A stretch of 29,134 nucleotides of DNA from Candidatus Aminicenantota bacterium (GTDB lineage Bacteria; Acidobacteriota; Aminicenantia; UBA2199): assembly GCA_024644125.1 (NCBI GenBank), contig JAHELQ010000008.1:1-29134 (forward strand), given 5' to 3'. The notes beneath the pieces are model-generated. The model was not told where the DNA came from, did no database searches, and worked only from the letters and a program-made list of their open reading frames with translations. Positions 14,698 through 22,318 of the stretch are shown here, piece by piece (within the stretch, counting starts at the first letter, position 1; each line of letters opens with the position of its first letter). The translations under genes were made by a program, and so were the position numbers.

Positions 14698-16062
14698 ATG
14701 GAGTTTGATACCATTGCCGCCTTATCGACCCCGCCCGGTAGGGGAGGGATCGCTGTTATCCGGCTTTCCGGGAGCGATACCCTTTCGATCCTGACGCGGG
14801 TAACGGAAACATTACCAAAATATATTCGCTCCCGTAAAGCTTACCATTCATTTATCCATAAATCCGGAAAACGGATCGACGAGTGTCTCGTCACTTTTTT
14901 CAAAGGCCCCAAATCATATACCGGTGAAGATGTGGCGGAAATCTCGGTTCACTCAAGCCCTTTTATCATCGAATCGGTTTTAGAGCTGTTATTCCACAAC
15001 GATGCCCGGCAAGCGTTGCCCGGCGAATTTACCTTCCGCGCTTTTAAGAATGGGAAGATGGATCTGATTCAGGCGGAGTCCGTCAATGAGTTGATTAATG
15101 CCAATTCCCGCTATCACGCCCTCATGAAATTCGATAATATCGAGGGGAAATTATCGGATCTCGTCACCAAACTACGGCGACACTTACTCGATCTGGGAGT
15201 CCGGGTGGAATCCATCATCGAATTCCAGGAGGATCAATATCTCGAACATATCGAGATATCAGACGAGATCAAGCGGGCGCAGGAGATTATCCGCCGGGTG
15301 GTGAGCCATGCCAAATTCAACGATGTGCTCGACAAGGGCTTCAATATTGTCATAGCCGGAAAGGTAAATGTCGGGAAATCGTCGTTGTTTAACCACCTGT
15401 TGATGGAGGAAAGATCGATTATCTCCGCCATCCCGGGCACCACCCGGGATTTTATCAAAGAAAAGATTTACATCGACGGCTTCCCCTTTGAGATTACCGA
15501 TGTAGCAGGCATTAATAGCGATACCGACGATCATATCGAAACCATCGGTATTGCCCGTAGTTTTGATAAAATAGAAAAGAGCGATGCCATCATTTTTTTA
15601 TTGGATGCATCAAGACCCCTGGAGGATTCCGATAACCGGATTTATGACGCCATCCGGAAAAAACCCAAATTGATATTAATCAATAAAATGGACGCCGCGC
15701 ACCCGGAATATATTGTCGCGATGCGAACGTTTTTCGGTGAGCGCAACGAAGAGTGGTTCGAGATATCCCTTAAAGAAGACGTCAATACCGATGTGGTCAC
15801 GTTCTTTTTGAAGAAGATGGTAAAAGAGCTAGAAAGCCAGATTGTGGATTTTTCGATTAACCAGAGGCAAAAACATCTCCTGGAGCAATTGGGGGAGTCT
15901 TTGGACCTGGTGAACAAGATGGTGGAAGCCGGGACCGCAGAGGTCGAGATTATAGCGGAGAATATTCGTACCAGTATGGCTATCATCGGTCAATTGACCG
16001 GGCAGATTTCTACAGATGATATTTTGCAGCGGATCTTCGCGACGTTTTGTGTGGGGAAATGA
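14698..16062 (+). CDS. mnmE: tRNA modification GTPase MnmE
   Basis: This 454-residue protein works with MnmG to install 5-carboxymethylaminomethyl-type groups on wobble uridine 34 of certain tRNAs. It shows the N-terminal folate-binding domain starting DTIAALSTPPGRGGIAVIRLSG, an inserted G domain with Walker A GKVNVGKS (221-228), GTTRD and NKMD, and the C-terminal FCVGK carrying the conserved cysteine. The G3 motif reads DVAG (268-271) rather than DTAG. I choose ATG 14698, with GGGAG about 5 nt upstream, over GTG 14686. Its stop overlaps the mnmG start. Confidence 0.96.
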   Translation: MEFDTIAALSTPPGRGGIAVIRLSGSDTLSILTRVTETLPKYIRSRKAYHSFIHKSGKRIDECLVTFFKGPKSYTGEDVAEISVHSSPFIIESVLELLFHNDARQALPGEFTFRAFKNGKMDLIQAESVNELINANSRYHALMKFDNIEGKLSDLVTKLRRHLLDLGVRVESIIEFQEDQYLEHIEISDEIKRAQEIIRRVVSHAKFNDVLDKGFNIVIAGKVNVGKSSLFNHLLMEERSIISAIPGTTRDFIKEKIYIDGFPFEITDVAGINSDTDDHIETIGIARSFDKIEKSDAIIFLLDASRPLEDSDNRIYDAIRKKPKLILINKMDAAHPEYIVAMRTFFGERNEEWFEISLKEDVNTDVVTFFLKKMVKELESQIVDFSINQRQKHLLEQLGESLDLVNKMVEAGTAEVEIIAENIRTSMAIIGQLTGQISTDDILQRIFATFCVGK

Positions 16063-17882
16063 GAATCATTGTCGTCGGGGCCGGACACGCTGGAATCGAA
16101 GCGGCATATGCCGTTGCCCGGATGGGGCACGACGCCGTATTGGTCACCATTCACCTGGAAGCTATCGGGCAAATGTCGTGTAATCCCTCCATTGGAGGCA
16201 TCGCCAAAGGGCATCTGGTTAAAGAGATCGATGCCATGGGCGGGATCATGGGGCGGGCCGCCGATGCCACGGGTATCCATTTTAGAATCCTGAACCGTAG
16301 CAAGGGTCCCGCTGTCCGCGCTACCCGTACTCAAAACGATAAAGTGTCGTACCGCAATTTTATGAAACATTTTCTTGAAAACCAGGAAAATATCTCTGTG
16401 TACCAGTCCATAACCAGCGCTATTATCATCGAGAACGGACGCGCAACTGGAGTTCGGTTGCTTGAAGGGGGAGAGCTGAAGGGAGACGCGGTTATTGTCA
16501 CTGCCGGTACTTTTTTGGATGGAAAGATTTATATCGGCAACACCGTTTACTCCGCGGGCAGATCCAACGAGCCGGCATCGATTCAGTTAGCCCATCAAAT
16601 CCGGCAGTTGGGATTTCAGGTGGTGCGTTTGAAAACCGGCACACCCATGAGGCTCCATTCCGATACGATCGATTGGCAGCAATTCGAACCCCAGCCGGGA
16701 GACGAACATCCCGTGCCCTTCTCTCTGTTTACCCGTTTTAAAGTGAAAAATCATGTCACGTGCTACCTCGGACACACCCCTCCGGCGGTGGCGACAATCA
16801 TCACCGATAATCTGGATAAATCCCCGCTCTACTCAGGCAAAATCGACGGCATCGGCCCAAGGTATTGTCCGTCGATTGAAGATAAAATCGTGAAGTTCCC
16901 TCAGCGACTGAGTCATCATTTTTATCTGGAGCCTGAGGGGCTCGATAACAAAGAGGTCTATGTCAACGGCCTGTCGTCCAGTTTGCCGGTGGAGGTGCAA
17001 CGGCAAATTCTAGACGCCATTCCCGGTCTCGATCACTCGCTCATGATGCGTCCCGCTTATGCAATTGAATATGATGCCATCGTGCCAACTCAATTATTCC
17101 GCACCCTTGAAACCAGAGCCATTGAGAATCTCTACTTCGCCGGCCAGGTAAACGGGACATCCGGTTATGAAGAGGCCGCCGCCCAGGGATTGTTGGCCGG
17201 AATCAACGCGGCGCTGAAATTGGATGGGCGTCCCGCTTTTATCCCCGGACGTAACGAGGCTTACATGGGAGTGATGGTGGACGATCTGGTGAGCAAAGGG
17301 GTAGACGAACCCTACAGGATGTTTACCTCAAGAGCTGAGTACCGTTTGCAATTGCGGGAAGACAACGCGTTTGAGCGATTGGGGGGCTATGCCTTGCAAT
17401 TCGGTCTCCTGGAGCGCCGGGTATTCGATCGTGAAATGCGCAAATTAAAGCGCCGGCGTAATGCGATCAAAAAAATGAAAAACGCGAAGGCCGTCCACAA
17501 TGGCCGCGGTTTTTCTTTGTTTCACTTATTGTCGATGCCTGAATTCGATTATGACGCAGTGGAACGTTTGGTTGGGGAACCATTGTTGAAAAATAGCACC
17601 CTGAGCGATATCTCGTACATCGAAGCTGCTATCAAATACGAAGGTTATATCAAAATTCAGGAAAAAGATATCCAGAAACTCAAAAAACTGGAACAGGCGG
17701 TCTTGCCCCCAGACCTGGACTATTATCAAGTCATGGGTTTATCGACAGAAATTCGGCAAAAGCTGACCCGGTTCCGGCCCGCCACATTCAAAGCGGCGAT
17801 GTCGATCCCCGGGATTACTCCGGCGGCAATAAACGCCATCAGCATTCATCTCACATTGCTGGCCAAAAAGAATAGGCCCTGA
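16059..17882 (+). CDS. mnmG: tRNA uridine-5-carboxymethylaminomethyl modification enzyme MnmG
   Basis: This 607-residue FAD protein is the partner of MnmE. It begins with the dinucleotide-binding motif VGAGHAGIEAA and carries the MnmG signatures CNPSIGGIAKGHLVKEID, VRLKTGTP, GPRYCPSIEDKI and GTSGYEEAAAQGL, followed by the C-terminal helical domain. Length and motifs are normal. The start is ATG 16059, which overlaps the mnmE stop as ATGA, giving translational coupling and matched amounts of the two subunits. The stop is followed by a T-run at 17883-17891 without a convincing hairpin. Confidence 0.97.
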   Translation: MRIIVVGAGHAGIEAAYAVARMGHDAVLVTIHLEAIGQMSCNPSIGGIAKGHLVKEIDAMGGIMGRAADATGIHFRILNRSKGPAVRATRTQNDKVSYRNFMKHFLENQENISVYQSITSAIIIENGRATGVRLLEGGELKGDAVIVTAGTFLDGKIYIGNTVYSAGRSNEPASIQLAHQIRQLGFQVVRLKTGTPMRLHSDTIDWQQFEPQPGDEHPVPFSLFTRFKVKNHVTCYLGHTPPAVATIITDNLDKSPLYSGKIDGIGPRYCPSIEDKIVKFPQRLSHHFYLEPEGLDNKEVYVNGLSSSLPVEVQRQILDAIPGLDHSLMMRPAYAIEYDAIVPTQLFRTLETRAIENLYFAGQVNGTSGYEEAAAQGLLAGINAALKLDGRPAFIPGRNEAYMGVMVDDLVSKGVDEPYRMFTSRAEYRLQLREDNAFERLGGYALQFGLLERRVFDREMRKLKRRRNAIKKMKNAKAVHNGRGFSLFHLLSMPEFDYDAVERLVGEPLLKNSTLSDISYIEAAIKYEGYIKIQEKDIQKLKKLEQAVLPPDLDYYQVMGLSTEIRQKLTRFRPATFKAAMSIPGITPAAINAISIHLTLLAKKNRP

Positions 17883-17929
17883 TTTTTTTTTCTGCAAGAA
17901 TTCGGCCGAAGCCGTGTTCTAATCATATG

Positions 17930-17941
17930 AACTTCGAAGTT
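17930..17941. promoter_or_regulatory. 12-bp perfect palindrome upstream of the Spy/CpxP-like gene
   Basis: AACTTCGAAGTT reads the same on both strands and lies 34 bp before the ATG of the periplasmic protein gene. A second 10-bp palindrome, TTCGGCCGAA, lies at 17901-17910. Both fit possible operator sites for a dimeric regulator. No clear -35/-10 pair is visible around them. Confidence 0.4.
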
Positions 17942-17975
17942 AACATTTTACGGAATAAGAAATTTGGAGGAAACA

Positions 17976-18515
17976 ATGATTAGAAAAACGTTGGTTTTAT
18001 TGATGGCTTTGTTCATATTGGTATCTTCGATCTCCTTCCTCGACGCCCGCCAGGGACAAGAAAGGGGTGAAATGATGAAGCACGCCAGGTTCGGCATAAG
18101 AATGGCCGAACGGAATATGTATCCTGCGGAAATCATTTTGCGGATGAAAGACAAAATCGAGCTTACCGAAAAACAGATTGGCAAGATTGAAGAATTGAAG
18201 CGCTCGTTTGCTGAATACGTAATTAAAGCGGAAGCAGACGTAAAGATCATGGAGTTGAAATTGGGAGATTATCTGAAACAGGATAAGGTCAACCGCGCGG
18301 AAGTGGAGAAACTGATTCGAAATGTATCTGGTTTGAAAACCGACTTGCATGTAGCCCACATCAACAACCTGCTGGATTTGAAGGAACTTCTCAGCTCTGA
18401 GCAAATAGCCAAAATCGAGGAAGCAAAAAAGAATATGCGGAAGCATATGATCGAGGACAGATTCAAACACAAACATAAAAGAGATAGTATGAGGCCCCTG
18501 GATAAAGAGGATTGA
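17976..18515 (+). CDS. Spy/CpxP-like periplasmic protein
   Basis: This 179-residue protein starts with a clear signal sequence (basic MIRK, hydrophobic core to about residue 19, then FLDA) and continues as a charged, helical protein. Its pattern (LTEKQIGKIEELKRSF, then LLSSEQIAKIEEAKKNM) resembles the LTxxQ repeats of the Spy/CpxP family, periplasmic chaperones or stress sensors. Similarity is at pattern level, so the function is tentative. The C-terminus is rich in Lys, His and Arg. ATG 17976 has an excellent SD (GGAGG, 17967-17971). A clean intrinsic terminator follows, so it is probably a single-gene unit with its own control. Confidence 0.72.
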   Translation: MIRKTLVLLMALFILVSSISFLDARQGQERGEMMKHARFGIRMAERNMYPAEIILRMKDKIELTEKQIGKIEELKRSFAEYVIKAEADVKIMELKLGDYLKQDKVNRAEVEKLIRNVSGLKTDLHVAHINNLLDLKELLSSEQIAKIEEAKKNMRKHMIEDRFKHKHKRDSMRPLDKED

Positions 18516-18533
18516 GAATCAAAAACCGAAACA

Positions 18534-18570
18534 GGGCCGGCCAGGGGACAAACCACCGGCCCTTTTTTTT
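18534..18570 (+). terminator. Rho-independent terminator after the Spy/CpxP-like gene
   Basis: GGGCCGG (18534-18540) and CCGGCCC (18556-18562) form a perfect 7-bp GC stem with a 15-nt loop, followed at once by eight T (18563-18570). It lies 18 bp after the stop codon and separates this gene from the murA unit. Confidence 0.9.
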
Positions 18571-18644
18571 ATGTTGTTTGTTAAAAAAAGTTGCCCTCCG
18601 CTGGCTTTTCTCACAAAGTCGGCTTTTCCACCTTCCGGTAAAGC

Positions 18645-18673
18645 TTGAAAAAAGATGTAAATCTTTATATAAT
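18645..18673 (+). promoter_or_regulatory. Sigma-70 promoter for the murA operon
   Basis: TTGAAA (18645-18650) and TATAAT (18668-18673) are 17 bp apart; the -10 is perfect and the -35 matches five of six. Transcription should start near 18680, giving a leader of about 93 nt before murA. Confidence 0.75.
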
Positions 18674-18772
18674 AGTCTACTGATAAGCAGTTTCAAATTA
18701 CTTTTTGAAAAATAATCATTGATTTAGGTGCAGGTTATTGAAATGTCCTGCACTATCGAGGAAGAGACATTG

Positions 18773-20035
18773 ATGCGGAATAGCAAGATTTTAATCAGAG
18801 GCGGAAATAGACTTAGCGGCAGTGTTTCGATTTCAGGAGCGAAAAACGCGGCGCTACCCGAATTGGCGGCGGTGGTATTGAGCGATGGAAAATTCAGATT
18901 CACTAATGTGCCGATGGTGGAAGATATCAGAATACTGCTCAGGGCGCTGCAAAATGTTGGCGCCGCTTATGATTTGAATGGCGATGAATTGGATATTCGC
19001 CTGGAAACGTTGAGTTCGGGGCTCGTCCCCCGTGAGATCGTGGAGACGACGCGGGCGTCTGTTCTTTTGCTGGGGCCCTTGCTGGCCCGGAATGGATATG
19101 CCAGAGTTTCCATGCCCGGAGGATGCCCGATTGGCGACCGGAAGATTAACTATCATATCGATGGTTTGAAAAAAATGGGAGCGGCCTTTCGGTTCGAACA
19201 TGAGCATATCATTGCCGAGGCCAATGCGTTGAAAGGGATTGATTACCGGTTCCCGGGTAAAACCGTTACCGGCACTGAAAACCTTCTGATGGCGGCGTCG
19301 TTGGCGGAAGGGACAACTGTTTTGCGAAACTGTGCCCTGGAGCCCGAAATCAGCGACCTTGTGGAGCTTCTTGTGTCCATGGGAGCCGATATCAACGCCG
19401 ATGACCCTGAAACCCTCGTCATCGAAGGGAAATCTTCATTGAACGGCGCCAGTCACCGCATCATTCCCGACCGGATAGAGATGGGTACCTTTGTAATCGC
19501 CGGCTGCCTGGAAGACAACGATATTTTAATCGAAAATGCAGCGCCTCATTTTATCGACAGCCTGCTGGATATTCTGGCGGCGATGGGGTGTCGGGTACAG
19601 CCCGTTGGAAACGGCATGAAGGTACTGGCGTGTGGGGATTTGCAGCCGGCAAATATTTCGACCGAACCGTTTCCCGGTTTTCCCACGGATCTCCAGGCGC
19701 AACTGACAACCCTGTTGACCCAGGCGAAAGGAACGTCCCGTGTTACCGAAAATATCTTCAACAACAGGTTTCAACATGTATTGGAGTTGAATAAACTGGG
19801 AGCCGAGATTCAATTGAAGGGAAATACCGCAATAATCAATGGGAAAACATCTTTTACCGGTTGCAACCTTCGGGCCACCGACCTTAGGGCTTCGGCCGCT
19901 CTTGTTTTGGGTGGATTGATTGCCAACGGCGAAACGATTGTTCACAATGCGTACCAATTGTTCCGGGGTTACGAAAATATGCCGGAAAAATTACAAAAAA
20001 TTGGAGCATGTGTTAAAATGATTGATTCGGAATGA
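18773..20035 (+). CDS. murA: UDP-N-acetylglucosamine 1-carboxyvinyltransferase
   Basis: MurA transfers enolpyruvate from phosphoenolpyruvate to UDP-GlcNAc, the first committed step of peptidoglycan synthesis, in the cytoplasm. The 420-residue length is normal. It shows GSVSISGAKNAALPELAA at the N-terminus and PGGCPIGDR with the active-site cysteine, the residue attacked by fosfomycin; a cysteine here predicts sensitivity unless other mechanisms exist. I choose ATG 18773 (GAGGAAGAG upstream) because IRGGNRLSGSV then falls at the usual place; the frame extends to 18728 without MurA-like sequence. The HIT, UPF0173 and YacP-like genes follow closely and are probably co-transcribed. Confidence 0.96.
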   Translation: MRNSKILIRGGNRLSGSVSISGAKNAALPELAAVVLSDGKFRFTNVPMVEDIRILLRALQNVGAAYDLNGDELDIRLETLSSGLVPREIVETTRASVLLLGPLLARNGYARVSMPGGCPIGDRKINYHIDGLKKMGAAFRFEHEHIIAEANALKGIDYRFPGKTVTGTENLLMAASLAEGTTVLRNCALEPEISDLVELLVSMGADINADDPETLVIEGKSSLNGASHRIIPDRIEMGTFVIAGCLEDNDILIENAAPHFIDSLLDILAAMGCRVQPVGNGMKVLACGDLQPANISTEPFPGFPTDLQAQLTTLLTQAKGTSRVTENIFNNRFQHVLELNKLGAEIQLKGNTAIINGKTSFTGCNLRATDLRASAALVLGGLIANGETIVHNAYQLFRGYENMPEKLQKIGACVKMIDSE

Positions 20036-20059
20036 TCGAATGTGTTGATTCGATTATTC
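20030..20059 (+). repeat. Intercistronic hairpin between murA and the HIT gene
   Basis: GAATGATCGAAT (20030-20041) and ATTCGATTATTC (20048-20059) pair over 12 positions with one G-U, around a 6-nt loop. The structure includes the murA stop codon and ends just before the SD of the HIT gene. With no T-run it is not a terminator; it may affect coupling or mRNA stability. Confidence 0.55.
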
Positions 20060-20072
20060 CAGGGAGGTTGGT

Positions 20073-20402
20073 GTGTGCGAATGTATTTTTTGTGAAATTT
20101 CCGCAGGCCGTCTGAGTTCGGTGATTTTGTACCAGGACGATACTGTTGTCGCTTTCAAGGATGCCAATCCTATGGCGCCTATTCATGTCCTGATAATCCC
20201 CAGGCATCATTATGAATCCATTAAAGACATTCCCGAAGCATTGATAGGCCATCTTTTCGCTGTCGCCAACCGTGTGGCCGCGGAGTTGAAAATCGAAAGT
20301 TTTCGTTATGTTATAAATACCGGGAGTCAGGCGGGTCAAACCGTTTTCCACCTTCATCTTCATCTCTTAGGTGGTAGATGTATGGGGTGGCCTCCGGGCT
20401 AA
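20073..20402 (+). CDS. HIT-family (histidine triad) nucleotide-binding protein
   Basis: This 109-residue protein matches the HinT group: CIFCEISAGRLSSVILYQDD at the start, PIHVLIIPRHH in the middle, and the histidine triad in GQTVFHLHLHLLGGR, followed by the characteristic WPPG end. HinT-like proteins hydrolyse purine nucleoside phosphoramidates such as AMP-lysine; the physiological role in bacteria is not well defined. Two N-terminal CxxC-like cysteine pairs could bind zinc. The start is GTG 20073, preceded by AGGGAGG at 20061-20067. It overlaps the upstream-extended frame of the next gene only, not its likely start. Confidence 0.93.
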   Translation: MCECIFCEISAGRLSSVILYQDDTVVAFKDANPMAPIHVLIIPRHHYESIKDIPEALIGHLFAVANRVAAELKIESFRYVINTGSQAGQTVFHLHLHLLGGRCMGWPPG

Positions 20403-20427
20403 TCCAATCGAATCAAAGGAGGTAAAA

Positions 20428-21084
20428 ATGAACATTACCTGGATCGGTCATTCAGCGTTAAAGCTTGAAGGAAGTAAGATTGTGTATATCGATCCGTTTT
20501 TATCCGGCAATCCCAAAGCATCGATGGGGCTTGCAAATGTTGATAAAGCGGATGTGGTGGTTGTGACTCACGACCATGGGGATCATCTGGGCGATGGTTA
20601 TGCCATCTGCCAAAAGACCGGCGCCGTATTCGTTTCGTTTTTCGAAATTGCGGAAGCCGCCGCAAAAAAAGGTCTCAAAGTTGAAATGATGAACGTCGGC
20701 GGAACAGTTGTGGTGGACGGTGTATCGATATCCATGGTCCCGGCGTTTCATACCGGTGGCTTGGGCGGTACCGCAACCGGCGTGGTGGTGGAGATGGACT
20801 GTCAAAAAGTTTATCATGCGGGAGACACGGGGCTCACGATGGAAATGAAATTGATCGGCGAAATGTATCGGCCGGATATAGGCTTTCTGCCGATCGACGG
20901 ACGGTTCAATATGACTCCCCGCCTGGCGGCCAAGGCTGTTGAATTGTTGGCGCTTCCAAAGGTGGTGCCCTTCCATTACGATACCTTCGATGCAGTCAAG
21001 TCCTCTCCGGAGGAATTCAAAAACTATGTGACCGGAGATTGTGAGGTCATTATTCTGAAACCTGGAGATAGATACGAATTATAA
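20428..21084 (+). CDS. UPF0173-family metal-dependent hydrolase
   Basis: This 218-residue protein has the metallo-beta-lactamase fold of the UPF0173 family: ITWIGHSALKLEG at the N-terminus, the metal-binding THDHGDHLGD (HxHxDH pattern), HAGDTGL, and FHYDTF near the C-terminus. The family has no established substrate. ATG 20428 is chosen because AAAGGAGG (20416-20423) lies at ideal spacing, while the upstream frame overlaps the HIT gene. The YacP-like gene begins at the base after its stop codon, so the pair is tightly linked. Confidence 0.9.
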   Translation: MNITWIGHSALKLEGSKIVYIDPFLSGNPKASMGLANVDKADVVVVTHDHGDHLGDGYAICQKTGAVFVSFFEIAEAAAKKGLKVEMMNVGGTVVVDGVSISMVPAFHTGGLGGTATGVVVEMDCQKVYHAGDTGLTMEMKLIGEMYRPDIGFLPIDGRFNMTPRLAAKAVELLALPKVVPFHYDTFDAVKSSPEEFKNYVTGDCEVIILKPGDRYEL

Positions 21085-21561
21085 ATGCCTTATATTATTG
21101 ATGGAAATAATCTGATCGGTTGTTCCCCGGATATTTCGCTGGAAGATAAAGACGCCAGAGAGAAACTCCTGCACATTGTCACTAAATACCAGGAGAAACG
21201 GAAAAACAATATTATTGTTGTGTTTGACGGCGAACCGGAAAATGGCCTCTACCGGGAGGAAGTGAACGAGAAGTTTTCCATTCGTTATCCACGGTACGGC
21301 GGTTCTGCGGACGAAGAGATCAAGGAGCTTCTTGGAAGCTACAGTGATTACCGCGATGTGATTCTTGTCTCTTCTGATCGCGAACTCAAATCTGTGGCCA
21401 GGAAAAAAGGGGCAAAAATTGTGAATTCCATCGAGTTTTACTATAAGTTGAAGCAAGCTTACCGAATCGACGGACGTCAGGAAGAAAAAAACAAAAGAAT
21501 CGATACCCAACTATCGGAAAACGAAGTCGATCAGTGGATGAAAATTTTCCAGGACAGTTGA
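21085..21561 (+). CDS. YacP-like NYN-domain protein
   Basis: This 158-residue protein matches the YacP-type NYN (PIN-like) domain: IIDGNNLIG at the very start, VVFDGEP in the middle, YGGSADEEI and ILVSSDRELK with the acidic residues expected of a metal-dependent ribonuclease active site. In Bacillus the YacP homologue (Rae1) is a ribosome-associated mRNA endoribonuclease; whether that applies here is inference. It starts directly after the UPF0173 stop and has no strong SD of its own, so it is probably translated by coupling. It converges on birA with one base between the stop codons and no terminator. Confidence 0.82.
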   Translation: MPYIIDGNNLIGCSPDISLEDKDAREKLLHIVTKYQEKRKNNIIVVFDGEPENGLYREEVNEKFSIRYPRYGGSADEEIKELLGSYSDYRDVILVSSDRELKSVARKKGAKIVNSIEFYYKLKQAYRIDGRQEEKNKRIDTQLSENEVDQWMKIFQDS

Positions 21562-21562
21562 C

Positions 21563-22318
21563 TTAGACCACGTTCATCTGGATTTCGCCTGAGTAATAGG
21601 TGCATTCGGTCCCGTCCGAACTTTGCATGACAAGTCCTCCGTCGTCTCCGATACGGTTGAAGATGCCCTGGATTGTCCGGTCGCCTTCGTGGAATGTAAT
21701 CCGGTCACCCCTGGAATGTATGCAAAGTTGATTCATTGTACGGGTGATCTCGTTAGCCTGGCCATTTTCCAGTTTCTCTATCCAGTTGAAAAATGTTCGC
21801 GCCAGCATTATCTCGAGCTTTTTGATCGAAACGGAGCGGCCGGAAATGATCTTCAAGGAAATTGCGGCTTGCTGCAATTGCAACGGGAATTCATTTATAG
21901 TTTGATTTACGTTGATTCCGATGCCTGAGATACATGTCAACATATCTCCATATATGATGGTTTCAGTTAATATTCCCGCTAATTTTCTATCCTTGCAAAT
22001 AATATCGTTGGGCCATTTGATGAAAACACGCTCATCCACGAACCGGCTCATTACCTCGACTATCGCGATTCCTGTCGCCAGCGGGAGCAAGCTAAGTTTT
22101 GTCTTGTTATTCAATGAAAAGCCGAATGAGATGTAAAGACCTTTTTTGCCTGGCGAACACCAATGGCGGCCTGAGCGTCCCCTTCCTTTTGTTTGTGTTT
22201 CAGTTTGAATCATCACAGGAAACCTGTGGCTTAATTCCAGGTAATTTCTTTTCAAGTAATCGTTTGAAGAATCGATCGAGTCCAAACGGATTATTTGAAG
22301 ATTTTCAGGATAGGTCAT
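21563..22318 (-). CDS. birA: Biotin--[acetyl-CoA-carboxylase] ligase
   Basis: This 251-residue enzyme activates biotin with ATP and attaches it to the biotin-carrier subunit of carboxylases. Motifs are clear: TKGRGRSGRHW for biotinyl-AMP binding, KWPNDI, KLAGILTE and GIGINVN, followed by a small C-terminal SH3-like domain. The N-terminal helix-turn-helix of E. coli BirA is absent, so this is the monofunctional type without repressor activity. Its ATG (22318) overlaps the end of the ValRS-like gene by 14 bp and has no good SD, indicating translational coupling with that odd neighbour. Confidence 0.93.
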   Translation of the reverse strand: MTYPENLQIIRLDSIDSSNDYLKRNYLELSHRFPVMIQTETQTKGRGRSGRHWCSPGKKGLYISFGFSLNNKTKLSLLPLATGIAIVEVMSRFVDERVFIKWPNDIICKDRKLAGILTETIIYGDMLTCISGIGINVNQTINEFPLQLQQAAISLKIISGRSVSIKKLEIMLARTFFNWIEKLENGQANEITRTMNQLCIHSRGDRITFHEGDRTIQGIFNRIGDDGGLVMQSSDGTECTYYSGEIQMNVV

